DNA from: Paenibacillus peoriae
Lineage (GTDB): Bacteria; Bacillota; Bacilli; Paenibacillales; Paenibacillaceae
Assembly: GCF_022531965.1 (NCBI RefSeq)
Contig: NZ_CP092831.1
Span: 301,001 to 365,000 of the forward strand
Direction: 5' to 3'
Length of the DNA stretch: 64,000 bases
In this document: piece after piece, positions 16,963 through 26,185 of the stretch
Position numbering within the stretch: position 1 is the first letter of the stretch
Layout: every line of letters begins with the position of its first letter
The notes under the pieces: generated by a model
What the model was told of the DNA's origin: nothing
Databases searched by the model: none
Seen by the model: the letters and a program-made list of their open reading frames with translations, nothing else
Translations under genes and position numbers: made by a program

Positions 16963-17979
16963 ATGAAAGCAGCAATTGTTACAAAAGACAAGAAAGTCAG
17001 TATAGAAGAGAGACCTTTGCGTTCCTTGAAGCATGGAGAAGCGTTAGTCCAAGTTGAATACTGCGGAGTTTGCCACACAGATTTACATGTGAAAAATGCA
17101 GATTTCGGTGATGTCACAGGCAGAGTTCTAGGGCATGAAGGTATTGGAAAAGTCATTGAATTAGGTGAAGGAGTAACCAGTCTTAAAATTGGTGATCGCG
17201 TAAGTATTGCCTGGATGTTCGAAAGCTGCGGTCATTGTGAATATTGCCTAACTGGGCGGGAAACGCTGTGTCGTGAAGTTAAAAATGCCGGATATACGGT
17301 AGACGGTGCAATGGCAGAGCAATGTATTGTCACAGCTGACTACGCGGTCAAGGTACCAGATAGTCTTGATCCTGCCGCTGCAAGTAGTGTAACTTGTGCA
17401 GGGGTTACAACATATAAAGCAGTTAAAGTAAGTGAAATCAAACCAGGCCAATGGATCGGTATCTTCGGCATTGGCGGCTTGGGTAACCTGGCGGTGCAAT
17501 ATGCCAAAAATGTATTCAATGCTAAAGTTGTAGCCTTTGACATCAGTGATGAAAAACTAGAACTGGCCAAACAAATTGGTGCTGACTATATCGTTAACAG
17601 CATGAAAGAAGATCCGGTCGCTCGTGCCAAGGAATTAACAAACGGTGCTGGTCTGGATGCAACCGTGGTTACTGCTGTTGCCAAAACACCTTTCAACCAG
17701 GCCATCGACGTTGTAAAAGCTGGCGCGCGTGTTGTAGCTGTAGGTCTTCCAACCGATAAGATGGATCTGGACATTCCTCGTCTGGTTCTGGACGGCATTC
17801 AAGTTATTGGCTCCTTGGTCGGCACTCGTGAAGACCTTAAAGAAGCGTTCCAGTTCGCTGCAGAAGGTAAAGTCGTCCCTCTTGTACAAAAACGTCCGCT
17901 CGAAGACATTAATGAGATCTTCGAGGAAATGGAGCAGGGCAAAATCCAAGGACGTATGGTTATTGATTTCACAAAATAA
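16963..17979 (+). CDS. adhP: Zinc-dependent alcohol dehydrogenase, AdhP/AdhT type
   Basis: Medium-chain NAD-dependent alcohol dehydrogenase (338 aa) converting ethanol and acetaldehyde. Catalytic zinc ligands are in CGVCHTDLH and GHEGIG; the structural zinc Cys set is in [15 protein letters not shown]. The NAD fold has [20 protein letters not shown] at 16963 follows AAAGGAGAG; an upstream frame to 16912 has no ribosome site. A candidate promoter precedes it (TTGTCC, 18 nt, TATAAT near 16906). It is monocistronic, with a terminator at 18021-18055. Codon use is smoother than that of its neighbours, in keeping with high expression. Confidence 0.93.
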   Translation: MKAAIVTKDKKVSIEERPLRSLKHGEALVQVEYCGVCHTDLHVKNADFGDVTGRVLGHEGIGKVIELGEGVTSLKIGDRVSIAWMFESCGHCEYCLTGRETLCREVKNAGYTVDGAMAEQCIVTADYAVKVPDSLDPAAASSVTCAGVTTYKAVKVSEIKPGQWIGIFGIGGLGNLAVQYAKNVFNAKVVAFDISDEKLELAKQIGADYIVNSMKEDPVARAKELTNGAGLDATVVTAVAKTPFNQAIDVVKAGARVVAVGLPTDKMDLDIPRLVLDGIQVIGSLVGTREDLKEAFQFAAEGKVVPLVQKRPLEDINEIFEEMEQGKIQGRMVIDFTK

Positions 17980-18020
17980 AATGAAATCGAATTGGTAACC
18001 CTTGGAATTTAGAGAGAGGA

Positions 18021-18055
18021 AGCGCCTGCTGATGTATTGCAGGCGCTCTTTTTGG
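18021..18055. terminator. Terminator between converging adhP and HxlR genes
   Basis: AGCGCCTGC pairs with GCAGGCGCT and is followed by TCTTTTT. It can end adhP and, weakly, the opposite gene ending at 18058. Confidence 0.85.
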
Positions 18056-18057
18056 CT

Positions 18058-18462
18058 TTACAGCTTATTCAGAATGTTATCTTCCAAAACCGCAGATTTA
18101 TCCCCATATTCTTTGATGATATGTCTTTCTCCCCAGGCACAAAGAGAATCTAAAATGCTTTTCAGACTACATCCATATTCACTAAGCTCGTACTCCACTT
18201 TGGGTGGAACCTGATTATAGCTAATCCGATTGACAATGCCGTCTTCCTCTAATTCACGAAGCTGCTGAGTCAGCATTTTTTGTGTTATGGAAGGCATCAT
18301 CCGTTTTAATTCGCTTGTCCGCATCTTTCCATGTGTCAAATGACACAAAATCACGCATTTCCACTTCCCCCCGATCACCTCTAACGTCGCCTCAACAGAG
18401 ATATTGTATTTTTTCTTCCCCAATGCCGATCCCTCCATGTGTATCGCTTTTCTGTTATACAT
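18058..18462 (-). CDS. HxlR-family transcriptional regulator
   Basis: Small winged-helix regulator, 134 residues from ATG at 18462. The family motif IGGKWKCVILCHL and the recognition region RTSELKRMMPSITQKMLTQQLRELEEDGIV are clear. HxlR proteins often sense aldehydes, quinones or oxidants through a Cys; a Cys in the first helix region is present here. ATG at 18438 or a TTG shortly after, preceded by GGAGG, are alternative starts. It is divergent from the MFS exporter at 18613 with about 150 bp between them, and the exporter is followed by an aldo/keto reductase; the set looks like an electrophile or drug defence unit under HxlR control. Confidence 0.9.
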   Translation of the reverse strand: MYNRKAIHMEGSALGKKKYNISVEATLEVIGGKWKCVILCHLTHGKMRTSELKRMMPSITQKMLTQQLRELEEDGIVNRISYNQVPPKVEYELSEYGCSLKSILDSLCAWGERHIIKEYGDKSAVLEDNILNKL

Positions 18463-18612
18463 ACCTTAACATCCTGTTTTAATCAAAAAGGACTTTATTT
18501 AGGGTACTTTTTGGTACCTATATCACTAAAAAGTACGTACTGTTCATAATTGCTTGAATAACTCATAATAACATCTGTTGGTTGAAGATTTCTATAGATA
18601 GGAGGGAAAAAC

Positions 18613-19809
18613 ATGTCGCCAGAATCAAAAGGAAGTATATGGCCATTACTGGCTCTAGCCGTAAGCGCCTTTGCGATTGGGACAACTGAGTTCATCAGCG
18701 TGGGACTGCTTCCCCTCATTGCTGAAGACTTGCACATATCTGTAACGATGTCCGCACTAACTGTAACGCTGTATGCATTAGGAGTTACCATCGGGGCACC
18801 TGTCTTGACCTCATTAACATCAAGTGTTCCCCGTAAAACGTTGCTGCTGTGGATCATGATTATATTTATTGCAGGTAACAGCCTTGCTGCGGTCTCTAGT
18901 GGAATTGCCTTGCTGCTGATTGCACGTGTGATCTCGGCGTTCGCCCATGGGGTGTTCATGTCCATCGGTTCCACCATCGCGGCCGATCTTGTGCCGGATG
19001 ATCGTCGAGCGAGTGCGATTTCCATTATGTTCTCCGGGTTGACCGTAGCCACAGTCACAGGTGTACCTTTGGGTACCTATATTGGGCAGCAATGGGGTTG
19101 GCGGGCTGCATTTATGGCGATTGTGGTCGTCGGTGTAGTGGCACTCATCGCCAATCTGATTCTGCTGCCATCTACACTGCGCAAAGGGAACAAGACTCCT
19201 TTCCGCGAGCAGGTCAAACTGGTTACCAATGGTCGCTTGCTACTTGCATTTATCATTACAGCTTTGGGGTATGGAGGCACATTTGTGGTGTTTACTTATT
19301 TATCTCCATTACTCCACGACATAACCGGATTTCAGCAAAGTACGGTAACGTTTATTCTTTTGCTGTATGGAATTGCGATTGCCATCGGGAATGTCATTGG
19401 CGGAAAAGCAGCAAACCGTAAGCCGCTTTCAGCTTTGTTTTACATGTTTCTGATTCAAGCAGTGATCCTTTTTCTCCTGTTGTTCACGGCACCTTTTAAA
19501 ACGGCAGGACTGATTACGATCTTCTTTATGGGATTGCTTGCGTTTATGAACGTGCCCGGGTTACAGGTATATGTAGTCATGTTAGCCGAACGGTTTGCAC
19601 CCAAAGCTGTCGATGTTGCCTCTGCTGTTAATATTGCTGCTTTCAACGCAGGGATAGCCATCGGAGCTTATGTAGGCGGAATTGTAACGGATTCACTCGG
19701 TCTCATTCATACAGCCTGGATCGGGAGCATTATGGTTTTCGTTGCGGTCCTGCTCACAGGCTGGAGTCGTATGCTCGAAAAAAGGGATACAACTACCATT
19801 ACAGGTTAA
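18613..19809 (+). CDS. MFS efflux transporter (DHA1/AraJ-type)
   Basis: Twelve-helix proton-coupled exporter of 398 residues. The N-terminus AFAIGTTEFISVGLLP is characteristic of the AraJ/YdhP/purine-efflux branch, and motif A-like and antiporter motif C-like segments (GLTVATVTGVPLGTYIG) follow. ATG at 18613 follows AGGAGGG. It probably expels small toxic or waste molecules such as purine ribonucleosides, arabinose or drugs; the substrate cannot be fixed by eye. It is likely co-transcribed with the aldo/keto reductase 31 bp downstream and regulated by the divergent HxlR protein. Confidence 0.9.
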   Translation: MSPESKGSIWPLLALAVSAFAIGTTEFISVGLLPLIAEDLHISVTMSALTVTLYALGVTIGAPVLTSLTSSVPRKTLLLWIMIIFIAGNSLAAVSSGIALLLIARVISAFAHGVFMSIGSTIAADLVPDDRRASAISIMFSGLTVATVTGVPLGTYIGQQWGWRAAFMAIVVVGVVALIANLILLPSTLRKGNKTPFREQVKLVTNGRLLLAFIITALGYGGTFVVFTYLSPLLHDITGFQQSTVTFILLLYGIAIAIGNVIGGKAANRKPLSALFYMFLIQAVILFLLLFTAPFKTAGLITIFFMGLLAFMNVPGLQVYVVMLAERFAPKAVDVASAVNIAAFNAGIAIGAYVGGIVTDSLGLIHTAWIGSIMVFVAVLLTGWSRMLEKRDTTTITG

Positions 19810-19840
19810 AGCTTTTAAAAAATAGAGAGGAAGATACAAA

Positions 19841-20683
19841 ATGACACAAAACTTACAAAGCACAACATTGTTAAACAACGGAGTTCGTATGCCTTGGTTT
19901 GGCATCGGGGTATTTAAAGTGGAGGAAGGTTCGGAGCTGGTCGATGCTATAAAGGCTGCTGTAAAGCATGGCTACCGCAGTATAGATACAGCTGCAATCT
20001 ATGCGAATGAAAGCAGTGTAGGGCAGGCTATTCAGGAAGCCCTTCAGGAAAATAATCTGTCCAGAGAAGAACTGTTCGTCACGTCCAAAGTGTGGAATGC
20101 AGATTTAGGCTATGAAGAGACAAGAGCAGCTTATGAAGCCAGTCTGGATAAGCTGGGTCTGGAATACCTGGATCTATATCTGATTCATTGGCCAGTTCAG
20201 GGAAAGTATAAAGAAGCTTGGAGAGCGTTGGAATCCTTGTATAAAGAAGGACGGATTAAGGCAATTGGAGTCAGCAACTTCCAGATTCATCATTTGGAAG
20301 ATCTCATGAAAGATGCTGAAATCAAGCCAATGATCAATCAGGTGGAGTTCCATCCACAATTAACCCAAACCGAGCTGTTGCAATTCTGTCAAAGGAACGA
20401 CATTCAAATGGAAGCCTGGTCCCCGTTAATGCAAGGCCAATTGCTGGATCATCCGGTACTGCAAGACATAGCGACCAAGTACGGTAAATCGGTGGCGCAA
20501 GTGATTTTACGCTGGGATGTGCAGCAGGGAGTTGTCACCATTCCCAAGTCTACCAAGGCGCATCGGATCGTCGAAAATGCCGATATTTTTGACTTCGAAC
20601 TGACGCGCGAGGATATGGATCGAATTCAGGCGTTAAATGCCGATCTTCGGGTAGGTCCAGATCCGGATAACTTTGATTTTTAA
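19841..20683 (+). CDS. Aldo/keto reductase
   Basis: NADPH-dependent carbonyl reductase of 280 residues, AKR5-like. The catalytic tetrad is visible: Asp49, Tyr54, Lys83 and His116 (in LIHWP). The NADPH-binding end has the IPKSTKAHRI motif. Family members reduce methylglyoxal, glyoxal and other aldehydes, which suits the neighbouring HxlR regulator and exporter. ATG is at 19841 after AGAGAGGAAG. A terminator follows at 20701. Confidence 0.92.
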   Translation: MTQNLQSTTLLNNGVRMPWFGIGVFKVEEGSELVDAIKAAVKHGYRSIDTAAIYANESSVGQAIQEALQENNLSREELFVTSKVWNADLGYEETRAAYEASLDKLGLEYLDLYLIHWPVQGKYKEAWRALESLYKEGRIKAIGVSNFQIHHLEDLMKDAEIKPMINQVEFHPQLTQTELLQFCQRNDIQMEAWSPLMQGQLLDHPVLQDIATKYGKSVAQVILRWDVQQGVVTIPKSTKAHRIVENADIFDFELTREDMDRIQALNADLRVGPDPDNFDF

Positions 20684-20700
20684 AATTACGTTCATCATGA

Positions 20701-20739
20701 GACGCCGTTTCCTTCTTCACTGAAGGGACGGCGTTTTGT
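20701..20739 (+). terminator. Rho-independent terminator
   Basis: ACGCCGT pairs with ACGGCGT, extended by CCTTC with GAAGG, then TTTT. Confidence 0.8.
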
Positions 20740-20851
20740 GCATGATGGGTCTGGAGCCACAGCAATCCAATCCCGCCATATGGTATTATAGGGTTATGTG
20801 AAAAGAGACGTTTTGGAAGCTTGTGAATACGAAAAATCTCCGGGGGACTTC

Positions 20852-21874
20852 ATGAATAAGACGATTGCAGATATAGCCCAAATGGCTGGTGTATCCAAGA
20901 GCACGGTATCCCGTTTTTTGAACGGCGGGTCTGTCAGCGTGGATACGAAACGAAAAATTGAAAAAGTGGTTAAAGCCACGGGCTATGTGCCCAATGCCTT
21001 TGCCCAGAGTCTTAAGGCGAAGCGGACCAACATCATCGGCACCGTTGTGCCGCGTCTGGATTCTTTTGCGACATCTCATACGCTGATGGGGATTGATGAG
21101 GAACTGCGTTCTCAGCATTATCAGATGCTGATCTCCAATACGAGCCAGGATGTACAGCGTGAAATCGAAGCCATTTATGAGCTGGGCCGACAAAAGATTT
21201 CGGGTATCATTTTGCTGGCTGCTCAAATTACAGACGACCATCTGACCGCGATTCGTGACATCGGTATTCCAGTGTTGCTGGTGGGCCAGCAGCACGAGCA
21301 GCTTCATAGCCTTATCCATGATGACTATCGTGCAGGATATGATATTGGCACGTACGTTTTGTCTCAGGGACACCGCGAAATTGCCTACGTTGGTGTTACT
21401 GAAAAGGATGTTGCCGTCGGTGTGCAGCGCAAGGAGGGCTTTAGGCAGGCTGTACGCGATGCATTGCCTACTGAGTCTTGTACGGACGATGCGATGCAAG
21501 CAGCAGGGTATGATATCAGATACTATGAGACCGGATTTAAAATGTCCGATGCACGAATTGCTGCATCCGCTATTTTGGACAATTTCAAGCCAACGTTAAT
21601 GGTGTGTGCTACGGATAATATTGCGCTGGGCGTAATCAATGCTGCTTATTCCAGAGGGATTGTCATTCCGTCGGATTTGTCGGTAACTGGCTTTGGGGGA
21701 TACGATATTACGGAGGTCATTCACCCTGCGCTGACAACCGTTCAATATCCGTATATGGATGCTGGACGTGTAGCAGCGCAAAATATTATGCGGCTGGTAG
21801 AACATAAATCGGTAGAAAAAGTGACGGTCATGAATTATTCCCTTATCGAAAGAGAAAGCGTTGACAAACGCTGA
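20852..21874 (+). CDS. scrR: LacI-family repressor of the sucrose locus
   Basis: DNA-binding repressor of 340 residues from ATG at 20852 (GGGGGA upstream; an upstream extension to 20798 is unlikely). The helix-turn-helix TIADIAQMAGVSKSTVSRFLNG begins almost at the start, followed by the hinge YVPNAFAQSLKA and the sugar-binding periplasmic-like domain. It lies directly upstream of a GH32 sucrose-6-phosphate hydrolase and a sucrose PTS transporter, and the gap between holds GGAACCGGTTCC operators. So it should repress the hydrolase and PTS genes until sucrose or sucrose-6-phosphate is present. The promoter of those genes starts inside its last codons. Confidence 0.88.
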   Translation: MNKTIADIAQMAGVSKSTVSRFLNGGSVSVDTKRKIEKVVKATGYVPNAFAQSLKAKRTNIIGTVVPRLDSFATSHTLMGIDEELRSQHYQMLISNTSQDVQREIEAIYELGRQKISGIILLAAQITDDHLTAIRDIGIPVLLVGQQHEQLHSLIHDDYRAGYDIGTYVLSQGHREIAYVGVTEKDVAVGVQRKEGFRQAVRDALPTESCTDDAMQAAGYDIRYYETGFKMSDARIAASAILDNFKPTLMVCATDNIALGVINAAYSRGIVIPSDLSVTGFGGYDITEVIHPALTTVQYPYMDAGRVAAQNIMRLVEHKSVEKVTVMNYSLIERESVDKR

Positions 21875-21890
21875 ACAAGTGGATTATAAT
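21861..21890 (+). promoter_or_regulatory. Promoter of the scr hydrolase-PTS operon
   Basis: TTGACA at 21861-21866 and TATAAT at 21885-21890 are both perfect consensus hexamers at 18-bp spacing. The -35 lies inside the last codons of the repressor gene and the -10 is just before the first operator. Confidence 0.75.
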
Positions 21891-21896
21891 TTCTTC

Positions 21897-21908
21897 GAAA
21901 CCGGTTCC
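21897..21908. promoter_or_regulatory. LacI-type operator 1
   Basis: GAAACCGGTTCC, one mismatch from the perfect palindrome. It is placed at the expected transcription start, so bound repressor would block RNA polymerase. Confidence 0.75.
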
Positions 21909-21927
21909 ATAGTATACGGACATAAGT

Positions 21928-21939
21928 GGAATCGGTTGC
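21928..21939. promoter_or_regulatory. Degenerate LacI-type operator
   Basis: GGAATCGGTTGC differs from the palindrome at two positions; weak or vestigial. Confidence 0.4.
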
Positions 21940-21972
21940 AAATCCATGGATGAGCATTTTTTTAATCGTATG

Positions 21973-21984
21973 GGAACCGGTTCC
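21973..21984. promoter_or_regulatory. LacI-type operator 2
   Basis: Perfect palindrome GGAACCGGTTCC about 70 bp after the first site. Confidence 0.75.
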
Positions 21985-22009
21985 GAAAGAATATTTTTTT
22001 CACTAATTT

Positions 22010-22021
22010 GGAACCGGTTCC
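22010..22021. promoter_or_regulatory. LacI-type operator 3
   Basis: Perfect palindrome GGAACCGGTTCC, 35 bp upstream of the GH32 start codon and 37 bp after operator 2. Confidence 0.75.
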
Positions 22022-22055
22022 TGAGGCGAAGTTTTAATAAAAATGAGGTACAACT

Positions 22056-23531
22056 ATGAAAATGACAAGAGAACAAAAGTATCGAGTGATCGAGCAGGCA
22101 GAGCCCGGTGAAATAGCCAGCTTGGAGGAGAAAGTGGAGCAATGTCACTGGCGGCAGGGGTTTCATATCCAGCCACCGACAGGTTTGCTCAATGACCCTA
22201 ATGGCTTTTCGTATTACCAAGGTGAATACCACTTATTTTATCAGTGGTTTCCACTCGGAACGGATCATGGGATGAAATACTGGTATCATTTGAAATCCAG
22301 AGATTTGGCCACATGGAATAGTGCGGGTATTGGCATTGCACCTGGGGATTATTTTGATTCACATGGGGCTTACTCAGGCAGCGCACTGGAGCATGAGGGC
22401 AAATTATATATGCTGTATACGGGAAATGCACGAGATGAAGATTGGATCAGACATCCTTATCAATGCATGGCTGTTATGGACGAGAACGGTCGCATTACTA
22501 AATGGGAGCACCCCGTTATTTCCAATGTGCCAGAAGGGTATACAGACCATTTTCGTGATCCCAAGCTATGGAAAGACGGCGATAGCTTTTACTGTGTGAT
22601 TGGTGCCCAAAGAACGAATTTAACAGGCTGCGCCGTCCTCTACCGATCAACCGACCTTCATTCATGGGAGTTTGAGGGAGAATTGTGCACAGGGCTGGAG
22701 TCGTTTGGCTACATGTGGGAATGTCCGGATTATTTTGAACTGAACGAAGCAGGTGTCTTGATCTTTTCTCCTCAGGGCTTGGAGCCTTCCGGGGATGAAA
22801 ATCACAATATTTATCAATCGGGCTACGTAATCGGCAAGCCGTTAGATACCGGTACAAAAATACTGGAGCACGGCGCATTCCACGAGCTCGACAGAGGCTT
22901 TGACTTCTATGCGCCACAGACGATGATTGACCCGCAGGGGCGGCGTATTATGGTGGCATGGATGGGTCTGCCGGATATCGACTATCCCACAGATCCGAAC
23001 GGATGGGCTCATTGTCTGACATTACCAAGGGAGCTTACGCTTCATGAGGGCAAACTCTTGCAGCGGCCAATTCCTGAGCTGACTACGCTACGCAGAAATC
23101 GTGAGGATCGGGTAGCTGACACGTTATTCTCAGAGAGCAAAACCTATGAAGGATTTACAGGTACGGCCTATGAGCTGATCTGTGAGGTAGATCTTTTAAG
23201 CGCTAAGATGTTTGGTATTGAATTCCGTGCGAGTGAGACTGAGAAAACGGTAATTAAATATGATGCCATCAGTCGCAAACTTGTATTGGATCGTTCGCAA
23301 TCAGGTGAGCCTGTAGCCACTTCGTATGGTGAGATACGGCAGTGTTCATGGGATAAAGATCATATCAAACTTCATTTGTTTGTAGATGCGTCTTCAGTTG
23401 AGATTTTCGTCAATGATGGGGAAGAGGTGTTCACCAGTCGTATTTTTCCGCATCCAGAGAGTGACGAAATACGCTTTTTTGCCGACAAGGGAGAGGCTCT
23501 CTTCCAGGCGGTGAAATGGGATTTTACATGA
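22056..23531 (+). CDS. scrB: Sucrose-6-phosphate hydrolase (GH32)
   Basis: Cytoplasmic GH32 beta-fructosidase (491 aa) that splits sucrose-6-phosphate, delivered by the PTS, into glucose-6-phosphate and fructose. The nucleophile Asp47 is in LLNDPNGF, the transition-state Asp in HFRDPKLW, and the acid/base Glu in WECPDYF. There is no signal peptide. The C-terminal beta-sandwich (about 340-490) is intact with SVEIFVNDGE. ATG at 22056 follows a GAGG site. It sits between the operator array and the PTS gene, 67 nt upstream of the latter. Confidence 0.95.
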   Translation: MKMTREQKYRVIEQAEPGEIASLEEKVEQCHWRQGFHIQPPTGLLNDPNGFSYYQGEYHLFYQWFPLGTDHGMKYWYHLKSRDLATWNSAGIGIAPGDYFDSHGAYSGSALEHEGKLYMLYTGNARDEDWIRHPYQCMAVMDENGRITKWEHPVISNVPEGYTDHFRDPKLWKDGDSFYCVIGAQRTNLTGCAVLYRSTDLHSWEFEGELCTGLESFGYMWECPDYFELNEAGVLIFSPQGLEPSGDENHNIYQSGYVIGKPLDTGTKILEHGAFHELDRGFDFYAPQTMIDPQGRRIMVAWMGLPDIDYPTDPNGWAHCLTLPRELTLHEGKLLQRPIPELTTLRRNREDRVADTLFSESKTYEGFTGTAYELICEVDLLSAKMFGIEFRASETEKTVIKYDAISRKLVLDRSQSGEPVATSYGEIRQCSWDKDHIKLHLFVDASSVEIFVNDGEEVFTSRIFPHPESDEIRFFADKGEALFQAVKWDFT

Positions 23532-23598
23532 GTAGGCTAAAACATCAAGTGGATCGTTAATCATCAAACATAACGGAATCAACGAGAGGATGAACATC

Positions 23599-25017
23599 AT
23601 GGCGGAGAACAGAGAAATAGCTAAAGAAGTGATCCAGGCAATCGGTGGGCAAGAAAATATTGCATCTTTTGCTCATTGCGCGACGCGCTTGCGGATTATG
23701 GTGCATGACAAGGAGAAAATTGATCAGAAAAAAGTTGAGGAGATCGACAAGGTCAAGGGTGCTTTCTTCAATTCCGGGCAATATCAGATTATTTTTGGTA
23801 CAGGTACGGTAAATCGAATTTTCGAAGAGGTTGAAAAGCTTGGCGTGACTGGTTCATCTAAAGAAGAGGTGAAGAGTCAGGCGAAAAAGGAAGGGAACGT
23901 CTTCCAGCGCTCCATCCGTACCTTTGGTGATGTGTTTGTACCGATTATTCCTGTGCTGGTCGCTACAGGGCTGTTCATGGGGCTACGTGGCTTGCTCACT
24001 CAGCCGCAAATTCTCGCTCTACTTGGCATGACGCCACAGGACATTTCACCCAATTTTCTATTGTACACACAAGTATTAACAGATACGGCCTTTGCTTTTC
24101 TGCCAGCGTTAGTCGCATGGTCAGCCTTTAGAGTATTCGGTGGTAGTCCAGTGCTGGGTATCGTTCTCGGTCTGATGCTGGTAAATCCAGCCTTGCCCAA
24201 CGCTTATAGTGTTGCGGACGGTTCAGCCCACCCGTTGACGATGTTCGGATTCATTCCTGTGGTGGGCTATCAAGGCTCGGTATTGCCAGCTTTCTTCGTG
24301 GGCTTGATCGGAGCCAAGCTGGAGCGGGCGCTGCGCAAACGGGTGCCTGAAGCGCTAGATTTGATTCTCACACCGTTTTTAACACTGTTGATCATGATCA
24401 CTTTGGGATTGTTTGCCATCGGTCCGATTTTCCATTCACTCGAAGAATGGGTGCTGCACGGAACAACGTTTGTGCTGGATTTGCCTTTCGGTATTGCAGG
24501 GATTGTCATCGGTTTCTTGCATCAGATTATCGTTGTTACAGGTGTGCATCATATCTTTAATTTCTTGGAGATTCAACTGCTTGAAAAGAACGGCGCGAAC
24601 GCCTTTAACGCCATCATTACCTGCGCTATGGCTGCTCAAGGTGCTGCCTGTCTGGCGGTTGGACTGAAAACGAAGAATAGCAAGCTAAAAGCGTTAGCAC
24701 TTCCTTCCTCGTTGTCTGCTTTTCTGGGGATTACGGAACCGGCTATTTTCGGGGTCAACCTGAGATACATGAAGCCTTTTGTCATGGGGCTTATCGGTGG
24801 TGCGGTTGGCGGTTTTATCGCTTCACTCTTCCATTTGGCGGCTACAGGTATGGCAGTTACAGTCATTCCAGGCACGTTGCTCTACATGAACCATCAGCTT
24901 CCGCTTTACATTTTGGCGAACTTGGCTGCTATGGTTGTAGCCTTTGTCCTGACCTGGATGTTTGGCTATAACGATAAAATGCTGGAAGAGGTCAAAACAG
25001 CGGGTTCTTCAACTTAA
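23599..25017 (+). CDS. scrA: Sucrose-specific PTS transporter EIIBC
   Basis: Membrane permease (472 aa) that takes up sucrose with phosphorylation. The EIIB domain is N-terminal with phospho-Cys27 in FAHCATRLRIMV; the EIIC domain (about 105-465) has about ten hydrophobic segments and the HHIFNFLEIQLL and GITEPAIFGVNLRYMKPF regions typical of the glucose/sucrose family. No EIIA domain is present, so it must use EIIA from another system. ATG at 23599 has AGAGG at 9 nt; the ATG three codons earlier has the ribosome site touching it. It is the last gene of the operon, followed by a large hairpin terminator. Confidence 0.93.
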   Translation: MAENREIAKEVIQAIGGQENIASFAHCATRLRIMVHDKEKIDQKKVEEIDKVKGAFFNSGQYQIIFGTGTVNRIFEEVEKLGVTGSSKEEVKSQAKKEGNVFQRSIRTFGDVFVPIIPVLVATGLFMGLRGLLTQPQILALLGMTPQDISPNFLLYTQVLTDTAFAFLPALVAWSAFRVFGGSPVLGIVLGLMLVNPALPNAYSVADGSAHPLTMFGFIPVVGYQGSVLPAFFVGLIGAKLERALRKRVPEALDLILTPFLTLLIMITLGLFAIGPIFHSLEEWVLHGTTFVLDLPFGIAGIVIGFLHQIIVVTGVHHIFNFLEIQLLEKNGANAFNAIITCAMAAQGAACLAVGLKTKNSKLKALALPSSLSAFLGITEPAIFGVNLRYMKPFVMGLIGGAVGGFIASLFHLAATGMAVTVIPGTLLYMNHQLPLYILANLAAMVVAFVLTWMFGYNDKMLEEVKTAGSST

Positions 25018-25060
25018 TATGATTTCGGAATAAGCACAGATTCGCATATAAATGAACTAT

Positions 25061-25145
25061 AACGGTCGCCCTACTTTGGAGCGCTCTAGGCCCTTGTTGA
25101 AAAGGGATGCTAGAGAAGCTTCCAGGTGGGGAGACCGTTTTTTAT
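25061..25145 (+). terminator. Large structured terminator (about 80 nt)
   Basis: The outer stem AACGGTC/GACCGTT ends in a T run. Further pairing continues inward (CCC with GGG) to an inner hairpin CTCTAG/CTAGAG capped by CCCTT/AAGGG. It is much larger than a usual terminator and may be processed or regulatory. Confidence 0.7.
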
Positions 25146-25209
25146 AGACTTTATCATTACGTATCCGGATACGTAATTTGGCTTTGGCCAACAATCGGCT
25201 CATAACGCA

Positions 25210-25545
25210 ATGGTTTCAGAGCATCTCAATGAAATGGACTTCCCACCATATTCTTCAATTGCTAATTCGAATTCATTATTGAGCGGTTTGACGCCTGAAG
25301 AATATAACGTAGTTATCAAAAATGCGAAACCCATAGAATCAATTGCTGTTGAAAAAGAAGTTTTTGCCGTTTACGGAAGATATACAGATGAAAATAGGAA
25401 TTTTCAAATTAAAGCTTCAGGTTTTGGAGAATATCAGGTAATGGTACTTAACCACGATTATTATGTTTTTTATGAACTCGTTATAATACCAATATTTTCT
25501 AAAATACGTAATACATCTTTTGAGAAGGGAGGTGTGTGCGTGTGA
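25210..25545 (+). CDS. Hypothetical protein, possibly truncated
   Basis: A 111-residue frame with protein-like composition but no ribosome site before its ATG at 25210. It ends overlapping the next gene start (GTGA), which has a good ribosome site inside this frame (GGGAGGTG), suggesting the two were an operon. It may be the C-terminal part of a gene whose 5' end was lost. No domain recognised. Confidence 0.45.
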   Translation: MVSEHLNEMDFPPYSSIANSNSLLSGLTPEEYNVVIKNAKPIESIAVEKEVFAVYGRYTDENRNFQIKASGFGEYQVMVLNHDYYVFYELVIIPIFSKIRNTSFEKGGVCV

Positions 25546-25772
25546 ACAAGCGATTAAGAACAAGTGTTGTTGTCTTAGGTCTAACTGTTCTTATCGGAGG
25601 GGTTATAACCGTCATTCAATACGACAAGGATACGTATAAAGAACGGCATTTAATCGAAATCTTTTTTAATCGAGTGAAACAGTATCGGCGCTGGGCAACT
25701 CGCTATGACAAGACAGCGAGCATGTTCAAGGCTTTTTTGGCGTTGATTTCGATAAGGATGTGGCTCAAATAG
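25542..25772 (+). pseudogene. Chimeric ORF: 5' end of a small membrane protein fused to an IS5-type transposase tail
   Basis: From GTG at 25542 about 32 codons encode a membrane-anchored N-terminus (a hydrophobic stretch after MNKRLRTS). At about 25638 the frame passes into RHLIEIFFNRVKQYRRWATRY-type sequence, the conserved C-terminus of IS5-family transposases, ending at 25772. The host gene was evidently interrupted and the rest of both lost. The IS5 portion lacks its catalytic DDE core. Confidence 0.7.
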
Positions 25773-25811
25773 GTTTGCGTATAGGCTCTAATCAATCTAA
25801 TTAGGTCGATA

Positions 25812-26084
25812 TTGTGGATGATCCTGGATAACGGCCGCATTCATCATGCAGCCCAAGTGCAAGATTTCTTGAAGCAGCATCACCGATTACAATTTGTTTT
25901 TCTGCCGAAGTACTCGCCTGACCTTAACCTGATTGAAGGTTTATGGAAGTGGCTAAAGAGCGATGTCGTTCACAACGTATTTTACAAGAAGTTTTATCAT
26001 ATCCGAATCAATGTCGCAGCCTTCATGAAACGCGTCAATGACAAATCGTTGGAGGTCATTGATCGCTTGGGAATACGAATGTAA
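25812..26084 (+). pseudogene. IS630-family transposase, C-terminal remnant
   Basis: About 90 residues encoding the last third of an IS630/Tc1-type DDE transposase: DNGRIHHA (second Asp) and LPKYSPDLNLIEGLWKWLK (final Glu). The N-terminal DNA-binding domain and the first catalytic Asp are absent, and the start has no ribosome site. It belongs to a different family from the remnant 40 bp upstream, so this spot received at least two insertions. Confidence 0.8.
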
Positions 26085-26185
26085 TTCAAAAATTCAGTCT
26101 ATGTAGAATTTATATAAACGATCAATTTTACAAATATCAATAAACATATTATTGTAAAAATAAAGAAATTGGAGGTGGCTTGACA

